Source: Tipula vernalis
Taxonomy: Eukaryota > Arthropoda > Insecta > Diptera > Tipulidae
Direction: 5' to 3'
Length of the DNA: 64,000 nucleotides
NCBI GenBank assembly: GCA_958295665.1
Contig: OY282559.1
Location: forward strand, 264,840,057 to 264,904,056
Shown: positions 22,197 to 34,764 of the stretch, piece by piece
How the letters are laid out: every line of letters begins with the position of its first letter
How positions within the stretch are numbered: the first letter of the stretch is position 1
The notes under the pieces: model-generated
The model's database searches: none
What the model was told of the DNA's origin: nothing
The model's input: the letters and a program-made list of their open reading frames with translations, nothing else
Program-made: the position numbers and the translations under genes

Positions 22197-24985
22197 TTAT
22201 GGGAAACTATCCAAATCCCTCTTTTTACTCCTAAGGACTCCATCTATGTATCGTGAGACGAGATCCCACCAAACAGCTCCTCGTAGCATAATGTTCACTG
22301 CCGTTTCAGGCGACCAAATACCCACCTCTAGCTCCAGGTCTGCTCTTCTGTCCTGCCATGCTAGGCACCGGAAGAAAGTGTGCTCTACGTCATCCTCCAT
22401 ACCTGGGCAGTATAAGCATTCTTCCGACGTTACTTTCCTCATTTTAAAAAGATATGCCCGCTGAGGAATTGGGTCAGGTAGTACTTGACCTCCCCGTGCG
22501 TTCTTTCCACCCAGTGGCTTATGTGTTCAATAAGCCGCGCTGTCAACCTGCCTGTTGTTTCTTGCTCCCATGCACTCTGCCACAGCTATAAGGTGCGACC
22601 CCTCCCTTCCAGACTCGCTGTTTTTCGTCCAACCTCCGACTTTCGCTCGTATATATATTTACGTTCCTTTGCCAGAAGATGTATAGGGATGCACGCAGCT
22701 ATTACGAGGATAACTGCCTCAGAAGCTGTGCGATATGCCGATGCCACCCGTAATGCGCTCCGTCTTTGCACTTGTGATAGCCTCTTCCGATATGTTTCCT
22801 TTTCCAGGGAGTCTGCCCATACTGCCGCCCCGTAGAGAAGGACAGATTGAACGGCTGACATTAAAAGCCGGCGTTTGCTACCTTGCGGGCCACCAACATT
22901 AGCCATTAGACGACTTAGAGCTGTAACCCCCTTGCAGCCTTGTCTGCTGTCCGCCTGATCTGCTCGTAAAAGCTCATTTTACAATCAATATATATACACA
23001 AGTATTTGACTACTGGCTTAGCATTTATGACGTTGCTACCAACCCACATCGGGAGAGATGGCTGGATTCTCCTCTTCGTCAAAATAGCTATCTCGGTTTT
23101 ACTGAGTGCTAGGGCTAGACCGTGCTCTTCCAACCATCCATTTATGGTTCGCATTACCTGGTTCAACTTCAGTTGCGCCTGCTTTGTATCGCGCGCAGCA
23201 GCATTCCATACATTCCAGAGGTCGGGTCCCAGAATTGATCCCTGGGCGGCTCCCACTGTGACCGCCATGCTTCGCTGCCCTTCCTCCGTGTCATATATTA
23301 GGATGCGATTCCTCATATAGTCACCCAAGATGCGCGCTAGATAAGGTGGAATATGGAATTGGAGCTCCATGGCGTTGATTATATCCCTCCATCTCACTGT
23401 ATTAAAGGCGTTTTTCACGTCCAGGGTCACCAGCAAAACAATGCGCCGCGAAAAGTGGTTGTAATCCTCCGCTTTTTTTACTGCTTCCGTAACCTCTCTG
23501 ATTGCGCCGATCGTGGAACGCCCAGCTCTGAAGCCATATTGCCTAGGCGAGAGATCTCCTGCGGCTTGGATCGCCGATATGAGTCTCGCTCGGATTATCT
23601 TCTCCAAAACTTTGCCAGCTGTATCCAGCATGCATAAGGGTCGAAAGGATGAGGGTAGCTTAGGGTGTTTGGCAAAAATAAATGAAACACACACACATAG
23701 CTTTAAAAAACTTGATTAAAAATAATTTTTGTTGATGTATAGCTATCTGAAATAATCAAACCATTTTATTGTATACTGCATTATACTTACAATATAATTT
23801 AATATTACGTAAACTCACTGTAGTAACCTAAAAATATGTAAATATTAATTATTAAGTTTATTATTATATAGTATTATACTTAGCTTTCTGAATTTAAATC
23901 ATTATAACTTTAAAAACTGTACAGATTAGCCGTAAATATTGTAAACACAAATTGTCAACATCAATCAAATGTCAATCTTGCTCTCAATTTGTAATAGATT
24001 ATATAGTCAATTAAGAAGAGTGCGATCGATGCGACCTTAGTACTAATGCCATAATTGCGCAAATTTTGAATATTACCATAAAATTAACTTTCTTAAATTT
24101 AAGCAAAAAAGCTAACTTAAGTTGGACGAAAGCTAACATCACTCTCTTTTTATTTTGGCGTTTGATCGGAAAACATCTCATTAAAATCAACAAATTGTTT
24201 GCAAATTATAAAATAAAACAAAATTGTTTGGTATCATCTTGGATTTCGAGTTTTATTTTCATTTCCTGCATTATTCAACCGCTGATTGGAATAGTTTACA
24301 AGGGATAAATTTTGCTTCAGCGAATTCAGCGTCATTCATCATCGACAATTCGCTACATTCATATACATAGGGTCACTATCTCCTTTTCTAATTAACACCA
24401 ACCGTTCCCTCTTCCATATGAAGCTAAAAACTCATTCCACCAGGCAAGCGTTGAACATCTCCAGAATTATTTTAGGATCCTGCTGGGCAACGATTTTCAA
24501 GACTTCATTTGGAATTCCATCCGGGCCCGGAGCCTTCTTTCTTTTTAAAGACGAAATAGCGTTCTGTAGCTCTATCTCTGTGAAAAGTGGAACTTCTATA
24601 TCTTGCCTTCCTGTTACCAGTTCTCTCTCTCTGGATGACTGGGGAAGAGAGTTCTGACAATGTTTTCAGTGGTGCGAGCATCCATTACTCGTGTTGGTAT
24701 CTGGGCTCCTAGTTTCTGCGTAACTATTTTGTAGCCCACTCCCCATGGGTCTTCGTCATTGTCCTCTATAAGCTTCTTCCAACACCGATTTTTGCTCTCA
24801 TTTATTTTTCTGCGCAGTAGCCTTTTGACGAGCCTGAATTCTTCTAAAACGCGGCTAGCTTCAGCACGATCTCTTATTCGCTGGGCCTCTCGTCGGAGTA
24901 CAAAGCATCTACTTCGTACGTTCGAAATTTCCGCTGTCCACCAATACACAGACGGTTTGTTGTGTCTTGGTCTCTTCCTTGGCCT
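22197..24985 (-). pseudogene. R1-like LINE reverse transcriptase, broken
   Basis: In order on the minus strand: VYWWTAEISNVRSRC and DPWGVGYKIVTQKLGA (linker before RT), SSLKRKKAPGPDGIPNEVL near 24520, LVLIRKGDS near 24375, then after the solo LTR PKLPSSFRPLCMLDTAGK, QYGFRAGRSTIGAI, VTLDVKNAFNTVRW (first RT Asp), and GAAQGSILGPDLWNV. The next block starts AARDTKQAQLKL, so the segment carrying the YADD box is deleted at about 23220. Later parts are GGPQGSKRRLLMSAVQSVLL and a Cys/His knuckle with CLYC and HTFFRC. The arrangement fits R1-clade LINEs. Confidence 0.85.
23666..24367. mobile_element. Solo LTR nested in the LINE
   Basis: The 702-bp block starts TGTTTGGC and ends ATATACA and is flanked by perfect 5-bp repeats TAGGG (23661-23665, 24368-24372). 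Removing it joins the LINE text LVLIRKGDS directly to PKLPSSFRPL in one frame, which confirms the limits. A 5-bp duplication with TG...CA ends fits a BEL/Pao or gypsy LTR; the orientation is unknown. Confidence 0.85.
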
Positions 24986-25419
24986 ATAATAAAATCCGTA
25001 TAAATATAGTAATATATATATATAGCCATTGACCTTTATAAAGAACATTGCACTTTTCACGACTGATTCACAAACAAGAAAACGGTTTCCTAAAAAACTG
25101 ATTTACCAAGAACAATAATTAATATATTTTCAATAAAATAAGACCGAGAAAATGCAAATAAATCATTTATTTATTAAATTATACGTACCACCAATTATCC
25201 ATTTTTATGTAAATGACGTCAATGAATTTTTATTCACTATAATATTTTCACAAAACAAAGGCAACTCAAAACTAAACCACTTTTCAACGAGTCAGTCCTT
25301 TTTATACTAAATAGCTAAGCCTAACGGGACTTTCGAAAAAAAATATTTCGACAAGTTTCAAACGTGTTACCATGTGTTTTATTTGGCTTTATAAAGGACA
25401 ATGGCAATATCTGGGTTAA

Positions 25420-26780
25420 TTTGACAGGTCGAAAGGTTCTCTTGTTAGATGTAAATTTAATGTTTATTTACATAATATTACTGACAGTCGATGAATCAAA
25501 ACAGGATTAGTAGTTATTTTAATAGCTGTGGTAACAAACTAATTGTAAAAATATAACATCTAATTATAGAAATTAATTTTAACAAAATAATTTGCGAAGA
25601 ATGCAATCAGTATTTACTACCAACATTGGGCTAATCTGTTTTACAACATCCATTTAAGAAAAGTTAACAACAATAAATAATTTCCAAAAATTAATTCCAA
25701 ATAATTTAACATACCATTTTGGAATATTGTATGCAAAATATAGAAATTTTTTAGAAAATTGAAATTTTTTATTGTCAAAATTTTTCCACACATGAAATTT
25801 TCTATTTTGCATAGCAAAAATAAAAGTTTCATTTCATAACCTCAAACCTACACACCAAAACCACTTTTATATTTTATGTGAATTAATTTTGTAAGAAATT
25901 TTCTTTGGTATACATACCCAACCCACAGAGTAAAGTGTTTGATAATGTATGCATTAGATGTGTAGAACATAGAAAAGAATGTTTGTGTAATATTTGAAAT
26001 GCAAATTTATTATACCACACTAGAGTAAAAACAAATTAGTAGAAAGATGAAAAAGAATTTAAAATAAAAGTAAGTTTTAAAGAAAAAAAAAAACACAAAA
26101 TTGGAATTTTCTTGTTGTCTTACCTTGCATGCACAGGTATTTTAGTTTCTGTTAATAATTTTATCTAAAAAAAAACATCTTTGATTAATTGAGAACCATC
26201 ATCATCTCTAAACCTATGTATATACTTTTGGTATCTTTATCAAAATAAAGTAAACCCATTTAAAAAAAATGGGGGAAATGATTAAATCACTGTTCAGTGA
26301 GTTTAACCATTTTAAATTAAAGATGATTTCTTTGCAACTAAGGTAGAATAATACGGAAACAATTTTGCACATAAAGAGACACAAAAGCATTAAAAAAGAA
26401 TTAAAAGGTAAATGTCCGTAAAATTTGTAACAAATTGATTAGCATACGAACGAGTTAACCGTGCTAAATTAAAATATTTTTAGGTAATTTTGAACAAAAC
26501 AGAAGGTACATAATTAGGAGATTTGAGTTTCAAATTCTGTGTAAAAAACATATTTGCAGCAACCAAATTTTTACGGGCCAGTTCCAGATTTTTTTTTTTT
26601 TAAATGGGCTGTAATAACTCCCGATCCGACGGATTAAAGTCACTCAGTCTGGTACATTTGAAGAAAATCCTTTATCGCGGTTATCATCTATAATACAGCA
26701 TATTAATTATCGGTTAAAGCATATCAGATTTATTAATTCCATAATATCGAGTGATGTTGAAGATCTCTTAAACACTGACT
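25420..26780. other. A+T-rich stretch, nothing recognised
   Basis: No supported gene. The last few hundred bases probably hold the leader or LTR of the following gypsy element, but I could not match them to its 3' end. Confidence 0.5.
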
Positions 26781-26782
26781 AG

Positions 26783-28200
26783 CAAAATTATTGTTATTCA
26801 TGATAAAACAATTCAAACACAAATTGACTTCAACACTTCCCTAGGTCAACTGGAGCAATTAACCATCCCTGAACCGGAGTATGATGAATGTTCAGATATT
26901 TCATCAATCGCTTATCGATACGATAATATTGTAGAATCAAATTCTAAACCCGGCTCCTCTAAGTCTGCCATGATTACACAGACTAAAAGCATGGAGAAAG
27001 AACTGATGTCCTTTGATAATCAAAATACGTTTAACCCGGACCACCCGCATCAAAGTGATGAAATATTTCCAAATTGTTCACTTAATCAGCAAAGTTAAAA
27101 CTTATTTACGATCCAAAATAGTCCATCTGTCAATCCTCTAGGTAAATATAGTTATCTTCGACGCAACGTTATGAAATGGAATATATGTAACTTTTGATGG
27201 TTCTCCAAAGGGTTCGCCCGTGAAAAGATTTATGTTTAAGCTTGAACATTTAGCTGAAGCTAACAAGTTGCCATTTGAACAATTGGTCAATTATATTAGT
27301 TATATACTTAAAGGGATAGCACATGAATGGTATTGGATATTTATTGAAAAGAATCCGAGTGTGAATTGGTCAAAGTAAAGAGATGACATAATTAAAAGGT
27401 TCCAAGACCGTCAAACAGACGATAATCTCCGGCACATTTTGGATTCTCGTAAGCAACGACTACGGGAACCATTTCAAGATTTTTCTAACGATACGCTATC
27501 CTTGTCCCTCAAATTTGAAGTTCCTTTGTCGGATACTCAGCTGATGTACACAATACGTCGAAACATGAGAGCAAGGTTACAAGACAAATTAGTAGACAAA
27601 CATTTTCCAACACTAGAGCAAATGGTTCAGCTATGTGTGACTTTCGAAGATACTTGGGCTAGAACTGAACGAATCAATGAACAAGTTACTTCCAATGAAC
27701 AATTTTATGATTTATTGTCATCGTAGATTATGAGGAAAAAATTTGTGTGTTTAATATTGATCAAAGAAGTTATCGGCCAGTTACAAATTTGTTTACCAAC
27801 AGGAAATTTGCAGCTAAGGTGATGGATGATGGATGTTGGAATTGTTACCAATCTGACCATATTTTCAAAAATTGCACGGTTCCTTTAAAACATAAATTTT
27901 ATTTTGGTTGTGGTACTCCAGGGGTACTTAAACCATATTGCACTAATTATAAACGTATATAAACTGTGCCTGGCCTCCAAAAGTCACGACAGCCAAACTA
28001 GAACAACACAAACCACTAATAAGGACTTCTCGGGATCAAGTAACGAATACGAACGGATAAAGTCTAAATCTCTAAATGTGCCTCTCGATTCTGGACCAAA
28101 TCAATCAAAATCAGGAAGAGTTAAAAATTATTGGTATAATCGGAAAAAATATAAACAACTATTGGCTGAATCTCTAATAAACAACTCTGCGGGTGGTCGA
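26783..28200 (+). pseudogene. gag of the split gypsy element
   Basis: An open stretch at 26783-27098 reads FNTSLGQLEQLTIPEPEYDE and ends at a TAA. The capsid-like part (27190-27720) contains SPVKRFMFKLEHLAEANKLP and WSKxRDDIIKRFQDRQTDDN, with a stop at 27376-27378, then LDSRKQRLREPFQDFSNDTL and HFPTLEQMVQLC; this is the Retrotrans_gag pattern. Zinc-knuckle-like cysteines follow (CWNCYQSDHIFKNC and CGTPGVLKPYC, 27832-27945). At least three stops or shifts break it. Confidence 0.75.
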
Positions 28201-28478
28201 CCTTAAGCAGAAATTCAAATATTTGGAAAAAATCAAATTAATTTATTGGATAGTGAGGCAAACGTATCAGTGTTAGGCTGTGGTAGTGGAAAGTTTCGGA
28301 ATTGGCCCAATGTAAAATTTCATCATTTAAGATCTTCTCTTAAAACCGCTAGCGGCTGATCATTTTAGGCCACATTAAAGTGCCCGTAACATTTATGAAT
28401 CAGACCCGCTTTCTGGCCTTACACTTAGCACCAAATCTTAGCCAAAATCTCTACTTAGTAGTTGATTTATGGAAAGCA
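28201..28478 (+). pseudogene. Protease of the split gypsy element
   Basis: The text INLLDSEANVSVLG has the aspartic protease D-S-G changed to D-S-E. After a frame change, HIKVPVTFMNQTRFLALHLA and NLYLVVDLWKA give the flap and C-terminal part. The frame is cut at codon WKA (28477) by the LTR-like insertion and resumes at 35468 as FGL. Confidence 0.75.
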
Positions 28479-29420
28479 TGTTACGATGCTAGGCATCGTC
28501 CAGATTCAATAAAACACCCACATTTTCTTTTTCCATTTCAAATGCATATTTATTTTTTTTTCCGTTGTTACATTTTTTTTTTCACGCACCATGTAAAAAT
28601 TTCCCTGACTTAGTATCTGTAAATAAAAACAAACAGAAAAAAAACACACAATTTTATGCATCCAGCTGGATGTCTCACCTAAAACCAAAGAAATACAACA
28701 AAGTTACACCAAGCAATTTCTATTCAATTTATTCTACTTATCTGATTCATTTTCTATTTTCCACTCGAGTCAATTTCTTTTGTTTTCATTAATTTCTGAA
28801 AGTAATAATACTTATTATGCTCAATATTAAAATTTTCACCATTAATTAAAACCACAACAATAAATATCTTACCTGTCACAACCATTACAACACACCGACC
28901 GAAACAAATGAAAACAAACAAAGAACTCACCAACGTCAGCTATTGCTGTATCGTGGTGTATTTTCTTTTATGTTTTCTGTCACTTTTGGGGAGATGGCCG
29001 TGGCTGTCTTGGTTTTTGTGTTTATTTTTTGTTTTTTTTGGTTGCGTACCCAATTGTTTGTGTAAGATGTTCACCTATAGAGGCATGATGATCAACAAAA
29101 AGGAAAAAAAAATATCAAGACAATTAAAATAAACATAGCCATGTTGTTGTGGTATAATGAAAAAAAAAAAAGTATAAAAGCAGACGTAAAATGTCATTCG
29201 CCCTTTTCTGATCACGGATCTGCTCCCATTAGCGGACGTCGACAGGAGCCACAACGGAGTTTTGGCCACAGGAAGAAAGGACAAAAATCAAACAAACTTT
29301 ACTTTGGACAGGTAAATAGTCATAATCAATAAAGTACCTAGACCAAATAACGCCTAACCATTCCGGGTCCATTTTGTTTTTTTTTGTTAATAAATATTAA
29401 TAATAATATAACAATAAAAT

Positions 29421-29650
29421 ACAGTGTGGTCCTAAACTAAAATACCGCGTGATCCTAAAATAAAAACAGTTGGGTCCTAAAAATAAAAAAAAAACAGTGT
29501 GGCCCTAAACTAAAATACCGCGTGATCCAAAAATAAAAACAGTGTGGTCCTGAAAACTAATAAAAAAAATACATATTGTGGTACTAAAACAAAGAGAAAA
29601 AATATACCGTGCGATCTTAAAACCAAACCAGTGGGATCCTGAAACAAAAT
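29421..29650. repeat. GTGGTCCTAAA-type minisatellite
   Basis: Degenerate units of about 30-35 bp alternate CAGTGTGGTCCTAAACTAAA and ATACCGCGTGATCCTAAAAT through seven or eight copies. Just after it, TTCCTGCGACTGATTGC is duplicated (29675-29710). Confidence 0.8.
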
Positions 29651-29715
29651 AAGAGAGTGCTGCTTTATACTTAGTTCCTGCGACTGATTGCCGTTCCTGC
29701 GACTGATTGCAGTTC

Positions 29716-31209
29716 CATATAAGGGAAAAAATTGACTTTCATAAGTATTGGTCAGAATCTTGGCGAGGGTTGGCTTTTGGGACCGTAGACACCGGTTTAG
29801 TGTGGCGCGGTCGTTTTTTTTTCTTTCTCTTGTAACAAGCTACGGATTATTGAACTTGTTGCAGACTTTCCTGAAAGTTGTTCCATGCAGCATTTCTCAG
29901 CCGGCTAGAAATCAGTGGTGGTGAGGGGTGGTTCTTTGTGGACCTCAGGAAAGCTTGAATTTACTGCATTGATAAAAATAAAAGGATAACTGAAACCTAC
30001 ATCGCGTCATGAATCACCAGCAGAACCAATACTAAATCTAATTAATTACTCATTTTAAAAGAAAAACAAACACTTTATCATCAGAAAAAAAACCAACCAA
30101 AATTTCCTGAACGAAAATGTACTAAAAAAAAATAACACCACTCGAAATATTTTACTATTCACAAAAATTTTTCTTTTTTTTTATTAATTATTCAAACGAA
30201 CAAAACCCATTACCATTTAATTTTAATTTTACCCATATAAATTTATCTTATACTAAAAAAACCTCTTACTTAATTATAACCTCGCCGCGTTGCAGATCTG
30301 ATCCCGTTGAATCGTGGATTTACCGTCGAAAATTTTTGTATTATTTTTAGTTTTAAATTATTATTTATTGTTTTCGTTAAAATTAATTTTTTTTTTAAAT
30401 TTAATTAATATTTCTTATGTTTAATTTTTCTTTTATTTTTATTTTATTGTTTTTATTTTCAAATGGTTTTTCAACCCACCGTTTAGCAATCCGCCACTTT
30501 TTTTTTCTATGTCTTTAACAATGTCACTATAACATGAATTCTTTGATCACTTCATTAAATTTTATTAAGCTTATCATTTTTTTTTTATTATTCTTATTAT
30601 TAGTTATTATTAATATTATTATTATACAATAATTATTTGATTTTTCTTTTCTTCCACTTTTATTTTATTTTAACATCTCTTTAATTTGTTTTATTTTATA
30701 TTTATTTTATTCAAAAAGAAGAATCATTCCACTCCACACAAAAAAAAACTCGTCCGTCCTCTTCCATTTCTTCCGCTTCAATCCCCTTCTTCTTCTCACT
30801 TTTTTGCTTTCTTTTTTTTCATTTCCGGCATTCCCAAACTATAAATTTCTTCTATTACTACTTTTATTTATTCCTAACTTTTATTCCTACTTTTATTTAT
30901 TCCTAAATTATAATTACAATCGGTCAAATAAAAAAATTAGTGTAAATATTTCGGAGTGTATACAATTGAAAAAAAAAGTGGTCGGTTATAATTTTTCTGT
31001 TTTTTCTTCATTAATTTGTTTCGTTTTTTTTTTTGTCTTTTTTTTAATAAAATGAAAATTACCATCTTTCGTAACACTCTTGTATACATTTTAGGGATCT
31101 GCGGAGGTAGAGCTCTTCATCCGGAGATCAGTTATATACCACTTACACATACCACGCTGTGTCACTACGGATCAACAGCAAATGGGTCAAAGGGATTTAT
31201 GTCCAGTGT
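29716..31209. other. Non-coding part of the LTR-like insertion
   Basis: Very T-rich, with many homopolymer runs. Frames on the plus strand (for example 30804-31055) are low-complexity and hydrophobic and are not convincing genes. Confidence 0.6.
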
Positions 31210-31458
31210 CATAGACACCTACATGTATCCAGACACAGTAATATTTTTGTCAATGTGTGTATTGAATTTTTTCTTTATTGAATTTGTTTAGTTTCTCTCT
31301 ATATTTCGAAGTGGAACGTTGTGTTTTAAGGTAATGTCACTGGATTTATTTGAATTATTTAATGTTTTCAATTAATTATTTTAGTGTTGTGTTATTATAA
31401 TATTACAGTTCGGCTTTTATAAACAAATTCCGTATTTAATGGAATACAATTAGAAAAT

Positions 31459-34351
31459 ATGCCTCGAAGATGTTGTGTTGATGGGTGCTTGAGTAATTCG
31501 ACCCAAAATAAAGAAAACAATAGTGAGACAATTCCGACATTTTCTTTTCCTGTGGATTCAAATTTGAAATTTAAATGGATAGCAGCTATTAAAAACCCAA
31601 ATTGGGAGCCGTCGAAGTACTCGGCGATATGCGTACAACATTTTTTACCAGGTCAAGTGCAAAAAAATTTAATGCTGAGAAACGAAGATACAAATTACCC
31701 AATTTCACGATCAAAATTGTTAAATGGGAGCATTCCAACAGTTTTTCCCGGCCAACTCCATCAACACGAACCGCCAAACAAACGTAAGCCACCAGAAAAG
31801 CGACTAGAAGAAATCAATTGTAGAATTGAGAAAAATAATGAAGCTATTCTGCAAGCCGACATGATTAAGGGATATCAGGACGTTCTACAAAATTATAAAG
31901 AGAAACGTAAGCCACCAGAAAAGCGACTAGAAGAAATCAATTGTAGAATTGAGAAAAATAATGAAGCTATTCTGCAAGCCGACATGATTAAGGGATATCA
32001 GGACGTTCTACAAAATTATAAAGAGAAAATGAATAAAAACATTTTAACAGAGTATAAGACTTTCGAACAAAAAGCTAGTTTGACTTTTTACATAGTTGAT
32101 GGTGATTTACAAAAAGGATGTAATTTCAAAATAAGAATAGTGATTTGCAGTGATTTGAAGGTCAATATTTTTACATATAGTGAGTTAGTAAGTAAGCAAG
32201 ATTTAAATTGGATTCTTCCAAATACTTTAAAATTAACACTCTGGTCTCAATTGGAAAATCTGTTGGTAAGATATAAAAATTTTGAAAATATTAATACTTC
32301 TAAAGATTGTAACACCCTGTTGGAAAATGCGCTTAACATAATGAATTTGGCTTTACAAAACATCCCTGACGACTTTGAATTTTATAACGAGCTGAATTTG
32401 TTGACCGATCAAATAAAATTATTATTAATGAAAAGTAAAGTACCTAGATATTCCCAAAATACTATAATAGTTTCCCACCTTTTACATTCGCAGTCTAGTG
32501 CAGCCTACAATATTATACGGCAATATTTAACTCTACCACATCCGGAACATATTCGCCACATTTCCACCATCCCATTTTAAATGTTTCTCCTAACACAGAA
32601 ATTTCCAATAATAATTACTTAAAAAACATTGTTGAAACTTTAACCGATAGGGAAATGAAAGTAATTTTAATGATTGACGAAATTTACGTTAAATCCGGGA
32701 TTGATTACAAAAGTGGTAGTGTAAAAGGTTTCGCAAACAATAATTCAGATTCTTTAGCTAAGACTGTTCAAACTTTTATGGTTAAATCTGCATTTGGAAA
32801 TTTCAAGGAAGTTGTGAAATTGATACCCGTTAAAACTTGCACAGGGAAAGAACTGCATCAGCTAACCAAAAACATCTTGCAGTATTTATACAATATTGGT
32901 TTAGAAGTTTTTGTAATTATGACCGACAATAATAGTATAAATAGAACAATGTTTGAAATGTTTACTGGCAATAAAGATAGTTTCTCATTCCTCCATCCCT
33001 GCGATTCTGAACGTCTTGTATTTTGTTGTTATGATTCTGTCCATATTTTTAAAAATATACGCAATAATTGGTTAAATGTTAAAAATTTTGATTATTCATT
33101 TGTATACCCAGACTTTGAAACCCGAGAAATTAAATATGCTCGATTTTCCGATTTAAGAGAGCAATATATGAAAGAATAAGCTTACCTGCTAAAACTGCTT
33201 TCAAATTGAACTTTAAATCTATGTATCCAAACAATTTAGAACGCCAAAAAGTTACACTTGTCGATAATGTATTTCACTGCAGCACAATTGCTGCCCTTCT
33301 ACAAAATAACAAAAATGAAACAGCTGATTTCCTGGAAATAATTAGAAGATGGTGGGATATTTTAAACGTAAAATCGAAATTTAAAGGAACAGCGAAACGA
33401 AATGAATATTCCGAACCAATTACAAGCCCTGAAGACAGTAAAATAAAATTTTTAGAAAAAATCATAGAATGGCTTGAAGACTGGCATAACACAGAAAATA
33501 ATAATGGTAGGTTGTCTCGTGAAACACACACTGCCATGGTTAAATCTACGAAAGCGTTAATAAAGATCTCAGAATACTCATTTAAACAGTTTGGTATAGC
33601 TTACATTCTTCTCGGTAAATTTCAATCTGATGACATCGAAAAAAGGTTTAGTAAATACAGATTTTTATCGGGACGGTGTTACAACGTTTCATTTCGAAAT
33701 ATTTCTGAATCCGAAAACCAATTGCGAATTAGGAAAATTTTTCGAAAATCAATTCCATTAAATCTTTTTAAAAATAACGAAAACCTTGAGTACGTAGATG
33801 ACTCAAATCTGGTTTCAATGTCTGATTACACAAATGTATTAAACTCGGATTATTTAGCGAATGTGGAATTGGATGATATTTCGAATAATTACGTATGCGG
33901 TTATGCGGCACACTCAATTTGTAAGAAGATTTCATGTTCCGATTGCCAGTTTGTGTTCATTAAAGAAAAAGGGACTAAAATTCATGAGACTTATTTCGAC
34001 TATATGCAAAGAGGTGGCTTGGTTCAACCAACTCAGGTGGTGCAACAGCTATTTTTCCATATGTGCGCAATTTTCCAAGAAATTATTCGTAATGGTGAAA
34101 TGAAAACAAAATTTTTCTGCGAAACAAGTCAAAGAAAAATTTTACATTGCCTTACTTTAAATAGCGTTCAGCAAGAAAATTTTTATATCGACACCAATAG
34201 AGTTTGCAATTGCCGACAAACAAATATTAACATTTTCAAAATGTTATTATTTCCCATGGCAAACATTATATTGTTAAATTACTGCAAGGAAGTAAACCAT
34301 AACTTTGCCAAAGTAAATTTTAATAAAAGAAAATTAAACAATTTTTTATAA
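31459..34351 (+). pseudogene. P transposase with THAP domain, two frame breaks
   Basis: The first segment (31459-32580) begins with a THAP zinc finger: CCVDGCLSN, a conserved KWIAAI, CVQHFLPG and SIPTVFPG. A basic coiled-coil part follows and contains an exact tandem duplication. A one-base shift near 32560 leads to the second segment (to 33179), with MIDEIYVKSG, VIMTDNNSINRTMF and CYDSVHIFKNIRNNW, which hold the acidic residues of the RNase H-like fold. A second shift near 33174 leads to the third (33206-34351), with DDIEKRFSKYRFLSGRCYN, the region of the last catalytic acid, and a cysteine-rich C-terminus. Otherwise the protein is complete. Confidence 0.88.
31783..32028 (+). repeat. Exact 123-bp tandem duplication in the P transposase
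   Basis: Copies 31783-31905 and 31906-32028 are identical by eye and encode the same 41 residues twice (starting RKPPEKRLEEINCRIEKNNE). The duplication keeps the frame and lengthens the predicted coiled coil after the THAP domain. Confidence 0.92.
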
Positions 34352-34764
34352 ATTTTCTTGATATGTGATAATATATACCTTTATAATTTTCTTTATAAGT
34401 AATTACCTAATGAAATATGTATTGTGATAAATTTTCGTTATTCCTACTTATTGTTTAAAAATGTTTTATTTAATTTTAATTTCATTAATATTAGTTATAT
34501 ATTAGTCAAAAATGAATTGAATTCCAAAATTTATGTTTTATTTATTTTATTATTTATGTATTATTAAATATTGTTGAATTATTAAAATTAAAAAAAAAAA
34601 TTGTAGTTTTATTTGCATTTCAATGAAAATCATCCAAAAAACAATTCCCATGCATTTTTTGTTAATTTGTGTCCGTTGTTCAATTTCATTCAATAGACCG
34701 TATATGTGTGTTAGTGCAAAACATAATACTGTGTCTGGATACATGTAGGTGTCTATGCCAGTGT

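Larger units (their letters stand above)
22040..24990 (-). mobile_element. R1-clade-like LINE, 5'-truncated, nested in piggyBac
   Basis: Minus-strand LINE sequence runs from the region between endonuclease and RT (about 24985) to a 3' region near 22040, with a solo LTR at 23666-24367. The endonuclease domain is missing, so the copy is 5'-truncated, as is usual for LINE insertions. The exact ends and target duplication were not found. The element lies just upstream of the piggyBac start codon. Confidence 0.75.
20028..25415 (-). mobile_element. piggyBac element containing a nested LINE
   Basis: TTAA at 20024-20027 and 25416-25419 flank perfect 13-bp inverted ends, CCCAGATATTGCC (20028-20040) and its complement (25403-25415). 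TTAA targets and CCC-starting ends are diagnostic of piggyBac. Subterminal GGACAATGGCAA occurs near both ends (20171 and 25396). A decayed minus-strand transposase fills 20236-22035. An R1-like LINE (about 22040-24990) with a solo LTR inside it accounts for most of the extra length. Confidence 0.9.
31210..34757 (+). mobile_element. P element with 31-bp inverted repeats
   Basis: Perfect 31-bp inverted repeats occupy 31210-31240 (starting CATAGACACCTACATG) and 34727-34757. P elements of Drosophila also have 31-bp ends starting CAT. The element is flanked by 7-bp direct repeats CCAGTGT (31203-31209, 34758-34764), close to the 8-bp duplication usual for the family. A THAP-domain transposase in three frame segments fills 31459-34351. 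At 3548 bp it is a little longer than the canonical P element. Confidence 0.92.

Noticed and set aside
22013..23719. Several plus-strand frames over the LINE
   Set aside because: Antisense shadows of the R1-like reverse transcriptase; no independent family match.
28908..29132. Hydrophobic 74-residue frame
   Set aside because: Low-complexity Phe/Leu/Cys run in T-rich DNA inside a non-coding insertion.
30804..31291. Two plus-strand frames with Phe-rich sequence
   Set aside because: They follow T-rich homopolymer DNA, and one runs across the P-element boundary.
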